From NCBI GenBank assembly GCA_964572825.1, contig CAZNGS010000011.1, positions 1 through 64,000 of the forward strand: a stretch of 64,000 nt of DNA. Reading direction: 5' to 3'. Made by a program: the position numbers and the translations under genes. Positions 26,071 through 32,849 of the stretch are shown here, in pieces. Source of the stretch: CAYVBE01 sp964572825 (lineage in GTDB: Bacteria; Planctomycetota; Brocadiia; SM23-32). The stretch's first letter is position 1, and each line of letters opens with the position of its first letter. Below the pieces are notes generated by a model, which was not told the DNA's origin, did not search any database, and was given only the letters and a program-made list of their open reading frames with translations.

Positions 26071-27186
26071 ATGAGCAAAGTGCACATCCCGCTCGGTGAG
26101 CGGTCCTACGACATACTGGTGGATTTCGGCTGGCTCGGGGAACTCGGACGGGCGCTGCGGGAAAGGAATATCGGTCACGACACCCTGGCCGTGGTCACCA
26201 GCCCCCGCGTCGGCGGCTATTACTACGAACGCCTTGCGGCCGGGCTGCGGGAGGCCGGGTTCGACCACGTCGGCCGATGGGACCTGCCCGACGGCGAGGA
26301 GAACAAGAACCTGGAGAACTTTGCCGCTGCCGTGCGCTGGCTGGCCGATTTCGCCCCGGATGCTTCCGTGCGTCCCGCCGTGGTGGCCCTGGGCGGAGGT
26401 GTGGTGGGTGACCTGGCCGGGTTCGCGGCGGCCGCGTTCCGCCGCGGGGTGCCCTACGTGCAGGTGCCTACAACCCTGCTCTCCGCCGTGGACAGCAGCG
26501 TGGGGGGGAAGACCGCCGTCAACCTGCCCCAGGGCAAGAACCTGGTGGGCGCTTTCTACCAGCCCCGGCTGGTCTTTATGGACCTGGATGCCCTGAAGAC
26601 GCTCGAGGCCCGCGAGTTGCGCTCGGGAGCGGCAGAAGTCATAAAGTACGGCGCCGCGCTCGACGCGGAGCTGTTCGAGTTCCTGGAGGAATCGGTGGAG
26701 GACCTGCTCCGGCTGGAGCGCGGGGCGTTGATGCGCGTCGTGCCCGCGTGTATCGAGCTGAAAGCAGAGGTGGTCCGGCGAGATGAACGGGACGACCGGC
26801 ACGTGCGCATCTGCCTGAATTTCGGCCACACGCTGGGACACGCCATCGAGCGCGCGGCGGACGGCCGACTGCGCCACGGGGAGGCCGTCGCCGTCGGCAT
26901 GGTTGCCGCCGCCCTGATATCGGCCCGGCTGGAGCTGTGCCCCTCCGCGGTCGTCGAACGCCTGAGAGCGCTCATCCGTCGGGCCGGGCTGCCGGACCGG
27001 GTCGAGGGCCTCGACGTGGAGCGCGTGCTGGACCTGATGCGGCACGACAAAAAGTTCATTACGGGCGAGAACCGGTTCGTGCTCCTGACGGAAACAGGCC
27101 GGTGGATTGAGCGGACCGGCGTCCCGGAAGCGGTGATTCACCGGGCCGCCCGCGAGGTGATCGTCCAGGGAAAAGAGGGCAACTGA
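26071..27186 (+). CDS. aroB: 3-dehydroquinate synthase
   Basis: 371 aa, usual length. The NAD-binding and active-site region is unmistakable: ALGGGVVGDLAGFAAAAF, QVPTTLLSAVDSSVGGKTAV and NLPQGKNLVGAFYQP. Zinc ligands are the Glu of SGAAEVIKYG, the His of FGHTLGHAIE and a later His in LRHGEAVAVGM. It turns DAHP into 3-dehydroquinate, the second step of the shikimate pathway, in the cytoplasm. No other aro gene is close. The downstream tRNA-binding protein gene starts 26 bases later and may be cotranscribed. Confidence 0.97.
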   Translation: MSKVHIPLGERSYDILVDFGWLGELGRALRERNIGHDTLAVVTSPRVGGYYYERLAAGLREAGFDHVGRWDLPDGEENKNLENFAAAVRWLADFAPDASVRPAVVALGGGVVGDLAGFAAAAFRRGVPYVQVPTTLLSAVDSSVGGKTAVNLPQGKNLVGAFYQPRLVFMDLDALKTLEARELRSGAAEVIKYGAALDAELFEFLEESVEDLLRLERGALMRVVPACIELKAEVVRRDERDDRHVRICLNFGHTLGHAIERAADGRLRHGEAVAVGMVAAALISARLELCPSAVVERLRALIRRAGLPDRVEGLDVERVLDLMRHDKKFITGENRFVLLTETGRWIERTGVPEAVIHRAAREVIVQGKEGN

Positions 27187-27212
27187 CTCAAGCGATCGGA
27201 GGAGATCCGTCC

Positions 27213-27536
27213 GTGATAACCATTCAGGATTTCAAGAAGATAGAGATGAAGGCGGGCAAAGTGGTCTCGGTTGAAGAACATCCCAACGCGGACAAATTGA
27301 TCATCGTCCGGGCGGACGTGGGCGAAGAGAGGCCGCGCACGCTGGTGGCCGGGCTCAAGGATTACTACACCGCCGAGGAGCTGGAAGGCAGGTGCATTGT
27401 GGTGGTCACAAACCTGGAGCCGGCCCAGCTCCGGGGTGTGCGCAGCGAGGGCATGTTGCTGGCGGCGCAGGACGGAGAGGACATCGTTCTGCTGACCCTG
27501 GACCGAGAGGTGACTCCGGGTTCTCCGGTCCTGTGA
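27213..27536 (+). CDS. Stand-alone tRNA-binding domain protein (MetRS C-terminal/CsaA-like)
   Basis: 107 aa from GTG 27213 with GGAGGAGATCC upstream. It is a single OB-fold EMAP/tRNA-binding domain: IEMKAGKVVSVEEHPNADKL, VAGLKDYYTAEELEGR, VVVTNLEPAQLRGVRSEGM and LAAQDGEDIVLLTLDR. This matches the C-terminal dimerisation and tRNA-binding domain of methionyl-tRNA synthetase, which can be encoded separately, and CsaA. Whether it works with MetG or as a chaperone cannot be told from here. Confidence 0.92.
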   Translation: MITIQDFKKIEMKAGKVVSVEEHPNADKLIIVRADVGEERPRTLVAGLKDYYTAEELEGRCIVVVTNLEPAQLRGVRSEGMLLAAQDGEDIVLLTLDREVTPGSPVL

Positions 27537-27548
27537 GGGCCGGTCTGC

Positions 27549-27944
27549 CTACTGGATGCGCGTGATGGTGCCGTTGCCGGTTATCTTGACGGTGCTGTAG
27601 CGGTACCCCTGGACGCTGCCCGCCCACGTCACTTCGAGCGCGTCGGCGGTGCCCGTGATGCTGAAGTCGCCGAAGGCGACGTACTTCATGTCATCGAAGC
27701 TCTCCGCGGTCAGCAGGGGGCCCTCCCAGTTGGTTAGCTGGCCGATGTCGGTGGGGTATGTGTCGTGCTCGGCCCAGTACACCCGGGCCGCCCGCCGCAC
27801 GGTGCCCAGACCCGCCATGATTTCGCTCTCGTACGCGCGCGTGACGGTGCTCCGGTAAATGGGGACGGCCGCAGCCGCCAGGATGCCAACGATTACGACC
27901 ACGATCATCAGCTCGATCAGCGTGAAGGCTGCATTTGTTCGCAT
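27549..27944 (-). CDS. Type IV pilin-like protein
   Basis: 131 aa with a class III prepilin signal: a short basic-polar leader, then AFTLIELMIVVVIVGILAAAA with the Glu at position 5 of the mature helix. Cleavage before Phe and N-methylation by the prepilin peptidase are expected. The C-terminal domain is a small pilin head (AYESEIMAGLGTVRRAARVY, YPTDIGQLTNW). It would form part of a type IV pilus or type II pseudopilus; no assembly genes lie near, which is common in Planctomycetota. A minus-strand promoter is seen about 100 bases upstream. Confidence 0.92.
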   Translation of the reverse strand: MRTNAAFTLIELMIVVVIVGILAAAAVPIYRSTVTRAYESEIMAGLGTVRRAARVYWAEHDTYPTDIGQLTNWEGPLLTAESFDDMKYVAFGDFSITGTADALEVTWAGSVQGYRYSTVKITGNGTITRIQ

Positions 27945-28451
27945 CGCTATCCGACCTCAGCTTGAGCCATCGGAAAACCCAGGTGTGTTTGAGCGGTCTC
28001 TCCATCGCACTGCGTGCAAACTGTACCAATTCCCACCAAATTATGGTATCGCGATCGTACGGCGGTGTCAAGACTTCATCCGTGCGAGCGTCCGAATTTC
28101 GCCGCCCCGTCAAGAGGTTCCCCCGCCGCCAGGGTCATTCAGTTATCGGTTTTTCGTTGTCGTTTCCGGGTCACGGCTGCGCAGGCCCGGTTCCGGCCCG
28201 GATCATGCGAAGGCGGGTGAAAGGGCGATTCGTGTGTAGCACAGGCGCCCTCGCCTGTGGTCGTTACCCCGCCGGCTTTACGGCGCGTGGCACTTTTGAA
28301 TGACCCTGCCCCGCCGCCCACCATCTTGACTTGCCGCTGGAGCTGTGTTAGGATTCGCTGACGAGGGGTGACAGACGCGGGGGAAGGTTGAGCCGCATAA
28401 GCTATTGCGAACAGAGGAGTTATGGTCCTTTCCTCAGCGGGAGGTGGGATG
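27945..28451. other. Intergenic region between pilin and ACT genes
   Basis: About 500 bases with the pilin promoter on the minus strand. Apart from a short GC-rich palindrome-like stretch (AGGCGCCCTCGCCT near 28243) I see no gene. Both ends presumably hold untranslated leaders. Confidence 0.5.
28043..28071 (-). promoter_or_regulatory. Sigma70-type promoter upstream of the pilin gene
   Basis: On the minus strand TTGACA (28071-28066), a 17-base spacer and TACCAT (28048-28043), giving a leader of about 90 bases to ATG 27944. Confidence 0.5.
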
Positions 28452-28847
28452 ATGCACATTGCGACCCAGTTGGCGGTTTTCCTGGAGAACCGTCCCGGCA
28501 CGCTCGCCACCATGTGCGAAGCGCTGGCTGAGCACGGCATAAACCTGCTGGCTATTGCCTGCTCGGATACCGTTGACCACGCCGTCGTGCGCATCCTGGT
28601 GGACGATTCCAGGGAAGCTGCCCACGTGCTCGGCAACGCCGGCATGCTGGTGGTGGAGAACGACGTCCTGGTCGCGGAAGTGCCCAACGAGCCCGGTGCG
28701 CTGGGCGCGATGGCAAGGCAGTGCGCCGAGAACGGCATCAACATCGAGTACGCGTACTGCACTGTCAGTGAAGACCAGCCAACCGGCGCCCTGGTGCTGC
28801 GCACCGAGGACCCGGAGCGCGCCTTGAAACTGCTCTCCTCCGGATAG
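28452..28847 (+). CDS. Tandem ACT-domain protein
   Basis: 131 aa from ATG 28452, seven bases after GGAGG; an ATG at 28422 and another at 28449 are alternatives. The protein is two ACT domains in tandem: TQLAVFLENRPGTLATMCEALAEHGINLLA (in part; residues 3-32) and VLVAEVPNEPGALGAMARQC with AENGINIEYAY. ACT domains bind amino acids at their interfaces. This two-ACT layout is common as a stand-alone regulator of unknown target. It is 17 bases upstream of surE on the same strand. Confidence 0.88.
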   Translation: MHIATQLAVFLENRPGTLATMCEALAEHGINLLAIACSDTVDHAVVRILVDDSREAAHVLGNAGMLVVENDVLVAEVPNEPGALGAMARQCAENGINIEYAYCTVSEDQPTGALVLRTEDPERALKLLSSG

Positions 28848-28864
28848 GTCGGCGGCGGCTCTCC

Positions 28865-29623
28865 ATGAGGATACTGCTGACCAACGATGACGGTCCGTTC
28901 GCCGAGGGTCTGGCATCGCTTCGCGCCGTGCTGGAACGCTACGGACAGGTGGAGGTCGTCTGCCCGGAGGCCGAGCGCAGCGGCACGGGGCATTCGATCA
29001 CCTACATGGTGCCCGTGCGCGCCCGCCGGGTGGCCCTGCCCGACGGCGAGCCGGCCACCCTCCTGACGGGCACACCCGCCGACTGCGTGCGATTCGCCGT
29101 GCTGGAATTGCCGGGGGAAAGACCCGACCTGGTGGTGAGCGGCCCCAACCTGGGGCTGAACGCCGGGGTGGACCTCTTCTACAGCGGCACCGTGGCCGCC
29201 ACCCTGGAGGGGGGCATCTGCGGGATAAAATCCATCGCCATCTCCGTCAGCCGGCACGTTGCGGCCGAAAGGGGGGAGCTTCTGGCCCAGGCCGAAAGGG
29301 CGCTCCGGTTGCTGCTGGAGGAGGACTGCGAGGACGCCGTGGTCTGGAACGTGAACATACCGCGCCTGAACGGCCGGGAGCCGGAGATACGGTTCACCAG
29401 CCAGAGCAGCCGCTTTCCCAACGGTTCTTACGTGTGCAGCCATGATTCCCGCGCCAGGAGCCATTACTGGCTGGATACGGCCGCCCATCCGCCCCCCGCG
29501 CCGCCGGGCTCGGACGTGGAGGCCCTGGAGCAGGGGGCCATCTCCATCACCCCCCTCCGCCTGGAACTGACACATCGGGAAGCATTGGATCGGCTGACGA
29601 ATGCGGCGCGATACTCTGTCTAA
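28865..29623 (+). CDS. surE: 5'/3'-nucleotidase SurE
   Basis: 252 aa, normal for SurE. The N-terminal ILLTNDDGPFAEGL holds the metal-binding Asp pair, and VVCPEAERSGTGHSIT, VVSGPNLGLNAGVDLFYSG with TVAATLEG are family signatures. SurE removes phosphate from nucleoside monophosphates, and from polyphosphate in some species, in the cytoplasm. It is in line with the ACT gene (17 bases upstream) and the small lipoprotein gene (14 bases downstream), so a three-gene operon is likely. Confidence 0.96.
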   Translation: MRILLTNDDGPFAEGLASLRAVLERYGQVEVVCPEAERSGTGHSITYMVPVRARRVALPDGEPATLLTGTPADCVRFAVLELPGERPDLVVSGPNLGLNAGVDLFYSGTVAATLEGGICGIKSIAISVSRHVAAERGELLAQAERALRLLLEEDCEDAVVWNVNIPRLNGREPEIRFTSQSSRFPNGSYVCSHDSRARSHYWLDTAAHPPPAPPGSDVEALEQGAISITPLRLELTHREALDRLTNAARYSV

Positions 29624-29637
29624 GTTATGGTGAAACA

Positions 29638-30003
29638 ATGAAATACATAACACGCTTTCTCGTGGTGCTCGTGGTGATGGCAGCGGCGGTCGCCGTGAGC
29701 GGATGCTCCCGCGACAACTCGGAAACCGCAGGGGATAGCGCGGAGTCGGGGGCGAGCGAGCGTCAATCCCCGAGCTATCTGCGCACTGTGGCTGTCGATG
29801 CACCGCGGCACGCCCGGAAGGTCGTGGGAACTGCAACCCTCCAGCACGAGATCAAGCAATTCCACGCCGTGCATGGGCGCTATCCGAGTTCGCTGGATGA
29901 ATTTGTGCAGGATCGCGGCACGGAGGTGCCCACCCCGCCGAAAGGCTACCGCTACGACTATGACCCCCAGACGGGCAAACTGCAGCTTGTCGAAGTTCGC
30001 TGA
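29638..30003 (+). CDS. Small lipoprotein
   Basis: 121 aa. Residues 1-22 form a signal peptide with lipobox VSGC, so it is probably lipid-anchored. After a Ser/Glu-rich linker the C-terminal 60 residues (LQHEIKQFHAVHGRYPSSLDEF, PPKGYRYDYDPQTGKLQL) resemble the head of GspG-type pseudopilins or the type II-secretion-like domain found in many small planctomycete proteins, without the pilin helix. It follows surE by 14 bases. Function unknown. Confidence 0.75.
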   Translation: MKYITRFLVVLVVMAAAVAVSGCSRDNSETAGDSAESGASERQSPSYLRTVAVDAPRHARKVVGTATLQHEIKQFHAVHGRYPSSLDEFVQDRGTEVPTPPKGYRYDYDPQTGKLQLVEVR

Positions 30004-30042
30004 ACGTTTCCCCTCGTGAACCCTCAACCGAGGAAGCCAACC

Positions 30043-30978
30043 ATGCATTCGGAGGGCCCCATCGGCGTGGGAGCGGTCGGCCTGGTGCCGGGGCGGGAGC
30101 CCGGGCTTCTGGCCGAGATGCCCCGAGGAGAGTTGTTCCATCTGGCGGCGTACAGCGACGAAGGGACGGAAGGGCGCGCGGCGGACGAATCACCGGCCGC
30201 CCACTATCACGACTACAACATGCTGCTGCGCGACCCGACCGTGGAGCTGGTGCTGGTGGGCGGTCCGGTGGAGATGCGACGGGACTTCGCCGTCCGCGCC
30301 CTGAACGCCGGCCGGCACGTCGCGCTCCAGGCCCCCTTCTGCGAGACCGCACTGGACGCCGAGCGCGTGATGAAGACCGCGTTCCGGGAAGGACTGGTCG
30401 CCACGATGGAGATGAGCTGGCGCGATGATCCAGACCTCACTGCTCTGCGCGCGGCGCTGAAGGCGGAAAACGTGGGAGCGGTGCATTCGCTGCATGCCCT
30501 GTGGTGCCCTCCGGATACGGAGCAAAAGCCCACCGGCCTCCTGGAAACGGTCGCGTTTTCCCTGCTGGATCAGATCAACCTGCTCGCCGGCCGCGACGCG
30601 CGGGACGTCAGCGCTTATCCGCTTCGTCCGGCGCCGGGACGGCCGGACGTCGGCTTCTCCCTGGTCCTGCCACTGCGAGAAGAAGGCTGTGCGGTGGCAC
30701 AGGCCGGGCAGCATGCGGACGAGACACTGCCCCGCTGGATCGTCCGGACCAGGGGCACGACCATCGTGGCGGCCCAGGGGCGGGCCGTCGTGCTCGCCGA
30801 TGGTCAGCGGCGGGTCTACCAGGCCCCCCGGCGGGCGGACGACTTCTGGACGAACCTGCACGCTGCCGTACGCAGCGGCGCCGGGCTGAAATGCAACCCC
30901 CGTGACATCGTGCGGGCCATGAAGCTGCACGAAGCTGCCCTGGAGTCCGCCGGCCAGGGCGAGCCCGTGCCCGTCTGA
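30043..30978 (+). CDS. Gfo/Idh/MocA-family oxidoreductase-like protein, active-site lysine lacking
   Basis: 311 aa from ATG 30043 with CGAGGAAG upstream. The N-terminal Rossmann-like domain has IGVGAVGLVPG, a YHDYNMLLRDPTVELVLVGG segment and an RALNAGRHVALQ helix as in Gfo/Idh/MocA enzymes, which are NAD(P)-dependent sugar or cyclitol oxidoreductases. The family motif EKP, whose Lys is catalytic, is replaced by QAPFCET, so typical catalysis is doubtful. The C-terminal substrate domain is shorter than usual. It lies 40 bases after the small lipoprotein gene. Confidence 0.75.
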   Translation: MHSEGPIGVGAVGLVPGREPGLLAEMPRGELFHLAAYSDEGTEGRAADESPAAHYHDYNMLLRDPTVELVLVGGPVEMRRDFAVRALNAGRHVALQAPFCETALDAERVMKTAFREGLVATMEMSWRDDPDLTALRAALKAENVGAVHSLHALWCPPDTEQKPTGLLETVAFSLLDQINLLAGRDARDVSAYPLRPAPGRPDVGFSLVLPLREEGCAVAQAGQHADETLPRWIVRTRGTTIVAAQGRAVVLADGQRRVYQAPRRADDFWTNLHAAVRSGAGLKCNPRDIVRAMKLHEAALESAGQGEPVPV

Positions 30979-31171
30979 GGGAACCGCCCGAGGTCTTCCC
31001 GGCTTATTTTCCTCCGCGTCTTCCCGCGCCCTCCGCACAACCCCGTCAGCGCCCTGGAGGCTGAGAGGGCGGTCTTTTGCCATCTCAGCCTCCGCCAGCC
31101 CTGCGGGCCTTGCGCCCCTGCTGCCGGCGATTGATTTTCGCCGCCGCCGATCACTACCATCGCCGGTGAAC

Positions 31172-31185
31172 GTTTCACGTGAAAC
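31172..31185 (+). promoter_or_regulatory. parS: parS centromere site
   Basis: GTTTCACGTGAAAC, a perfect 14-bp palindrome and exact match to the core of the bacterial parS consensus (15 of 16 with flanking bases). It lies 14 bases upstream of the parB start. ParB should nucleate here. Confidence 0.9.
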
Positions 31186-31199
31186 ACGGGAGGCAGAAC

Positions 31200-32081
31200 G
31201 TGGCTGAAAGAAGGAGACTCGGGCGGGGGCTGGACGCCCTCATTCCCGCGCCGGAGGAGGATGAATCGTCTGCCGGAGGCGTGATGGAAGTTCCCCTCAA
31301 GAAGATCGAGCTCAACCCGGAGCAACCCCGCGCGGAGGTGGACCCGGATAAGCTCCAGGAGCTGGCGGATTCCATCCGCTCTTCGGGAGTGATCCAGCCC
31401 GTGCTGGTGCGCCCCGCGGGGGAGATGTTCGAACTCGTGGTGGGTGAACGGCGCATTCGCGCCGCACGCGTCGCCGGGCTGGAGAGCGTGCCGGCCATCG
31501 TCCGCGACGTCCCGGACGAGAAGATGCTGGAGCTCGCCCTCATTGAAAACATCCAGCGCTCCGACCTCAACCCCATCGAGAAGGCCCGCGCCATACGCCG
31601 CATGATCTCGGAGCTCGACCTTACCCAGGAGGAGGCCGGCCGGCGGCTGGGCCTCAATCGCTCCACCATAGCCAACACGCTCCGGCTCCTGGACCTCTCG
31701 GACGACCTGCAGCAGATGGTTGCACGTGGAACGCTGACCTCAGGCCACGCCAGGGCCGTGCTCTCGCTCGAAGACGAACAAGACCGCCAGAGGCTGGCGC
31801 AGCAGGTGATGCAGAAGGGCCTCTCGGTGCGGGAGGCCGAGCGGCTGGCCTCCCGCGGCGGGCGGGCGCACAAAGCCGTGAAGGTCCACCAGCCATCACC
31901 GAACGTCTCCCGCCTGGAGGAAGACCTGTCGGAGGCCCTGGGAACACGCGTGCGCATCAAGCCGCAGAAGAACGGCGGCAAGATCGTCATCCGGTTCCGC
32001 AATCACGACGACTTCGAAAGGCTCTACGAGCTGCTGACCCGGAAGCCCCCGATCGACTACCCCGCCCGGATACCTGCCTGA
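31200..32081 (+). CDS. parB: Chromosome-partitioning protein ParB
   Basis: 293 aa from GTG 31200, with GGGAGG seven bases upstream. The N-terminus RRRLGRGLDALIP is typical. The CTPase domain has PEQPRAEVDPDKLQELADSI and the box VVGERRIRAARVAG (GERRxRA), followed by LALIENIQRSDLNPIEKA. The helix-turn-helix (EEAGRRLGLNRSTIANTLRL) recognises parS, and residues from about 225 form the C-terminal dimer domain. ParB loads on parS and slides as a clamp to organise the origin region. No ParA gene is adjacent. A parS site lies just upstream and a near-parS lies inside the gene (31719-31732). Confidence 0.96.
   Translation: MAERRRLGRGLDALIPAPEEDESSAGGVMEVPLKKIELNPEQPRAEVDPDKLQELADSIRSSGVIQPVLVRPAGEMFELVVGERRIRAARVAGLESVPAIVRDVPDEKMLELALIENIQRSDLNPIEKARAIRRMISELDLTQEEAGRRLGLNRSTIANTLRLLDLSDDLQQMVARGTLTSGHARAVLSLEDEQDRQRLAQQVMQKGLSVREAERLASRGGRAHKAVKVHQPSPNVSRLEEDLSEALGTRVRIKPQKNGGKIVIRFRNHDDFERLYELLTRKPPIDYPARIPA
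31719..31732 (+). promoter_or_regulatory. Near-consensus parS inside parB
   Basis: GTTGCACGTGGAAC matches the degenerate parS core GTTNCACGTGAAAC at all but one base. It overlaps codons for VARGT in the ParB helix-turn-helix domain. Possible weak site; could be chance. Confidence 0.4.
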
Positions 32082-32099
32082 GCGGCACTCTCCTCACAC

Positions 32100-32142
32100 G
32101 GGCCCGGCCGGTGGAGCAACGCTCTCCCGGTCGGGCCCCTTT
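32100..32142 (+). terminator. Rho-independent terminator after parB
   Basis: GGGCCCGGCCGG (32100-32111) and CCCGGTCGGGCCCC (32126-32139) make a GC-rich stem around a 14-base loop, followed by only three T. The short T tract lowers confidence. Confidence 0.6.
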
Positions 32143-32222
32143 ACATCGCCCGCTCTGCCATTACTCTATGTCTCCCGCAATGTCGTCAGCCAGACTTCCT
32201 TGAGCGAGGGGGGGAAGTCGCC

Positions 32223-32513
32223 ATGGTCACTGCCGTCGTGCTCATCAATGCGCGCAGGGACATGATCAGCGAGACCGCCCAGGAGCTGGTCAAGCTCAGC
32301 GGTGTCTCCGAGGTTTACTCCGTGGCCGGCCCCTACGACCTGGTGGCCATCATCCGCGCCCGCGACAACGAGGAGATGGCCCATATCGTCACCGGTTCCA
32401 TGCTGCGGATGGTCGGCATCGAAAAGACCACAACCCTGGTCGCATTCCGCGCATACAGCCGCCACGACCTGGAGCGCATGTTCGCCCTCGGCATGGAAGA
32501 GGAAGACGTGTAA
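32223..32513 (+). CDS. Stand-alone Lrp/AsnC ligand-binding (RAM) domain
   Basis: 96 aa. It has the alpha-beta-sandwich pattern of the AsnC effector domain: VTAVVLINARRDMISETAQE, LSGVSEVYSVAGPYDLVAII with the conserved GxYDL, and GIEKTTTLVAFRAYSRHDL. There is no DNA-binding domain, so it is of the SMR/RAM-only kind that may bind amino acids and modulate other regulators. It has a good GAGCGAGGGGGG site upstream and appears monocistronic. Confidence 0.9.
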   Translation: MVTAVVLINARRDMISETAQELVKLSGVSEVYSVAGPYDLVAIIRARDNEEMAHIVTGSMLRMVGIEKTTTLVAFRAYSRHDLERMFALGMEEEDV

Positions 32514-32849
32514 GGGCGCCGTGGCCGGCCGGTGATCCGGCTCCTGCAGATTCCGCCGGATTTCGGCTTGAAAGCCCCCACCTCTTGAGGCGGAATGCGT
32601 GAAAAGCTGGAATTTGCCGTCCCGGCTCGAAACGTACCATCGGGGCCGGTTCCGTAAATGCTGGCTGGAAAAGCATATACGCGGTTTTCGGTCCCTGCCC
32701 GGCGCCTCCCCACGTTCACTCTGCGGTTTGCCGTGCCGCAACAGCGAGATTGCCGTCGGGATGCGACACCCCCCACCCGAGGGGTGCGCACAACGCAGCC
32801 ATCGGGTTTCGCAGCCGCCCGCAGTAGATCCGGGTTTTGAGATGGTTTC
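32514..32849. other. Intergenic region, no gene seen
   Basis: 336 bases between convergent genes. TTCCGCC (32551-32557) and GGCGGAA (32589-32595) form an inverted repeat that could be a weak hairpin after the Lrp-domain gene, without a T tract. Nothing else recognisable. Confidence 0.5.
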
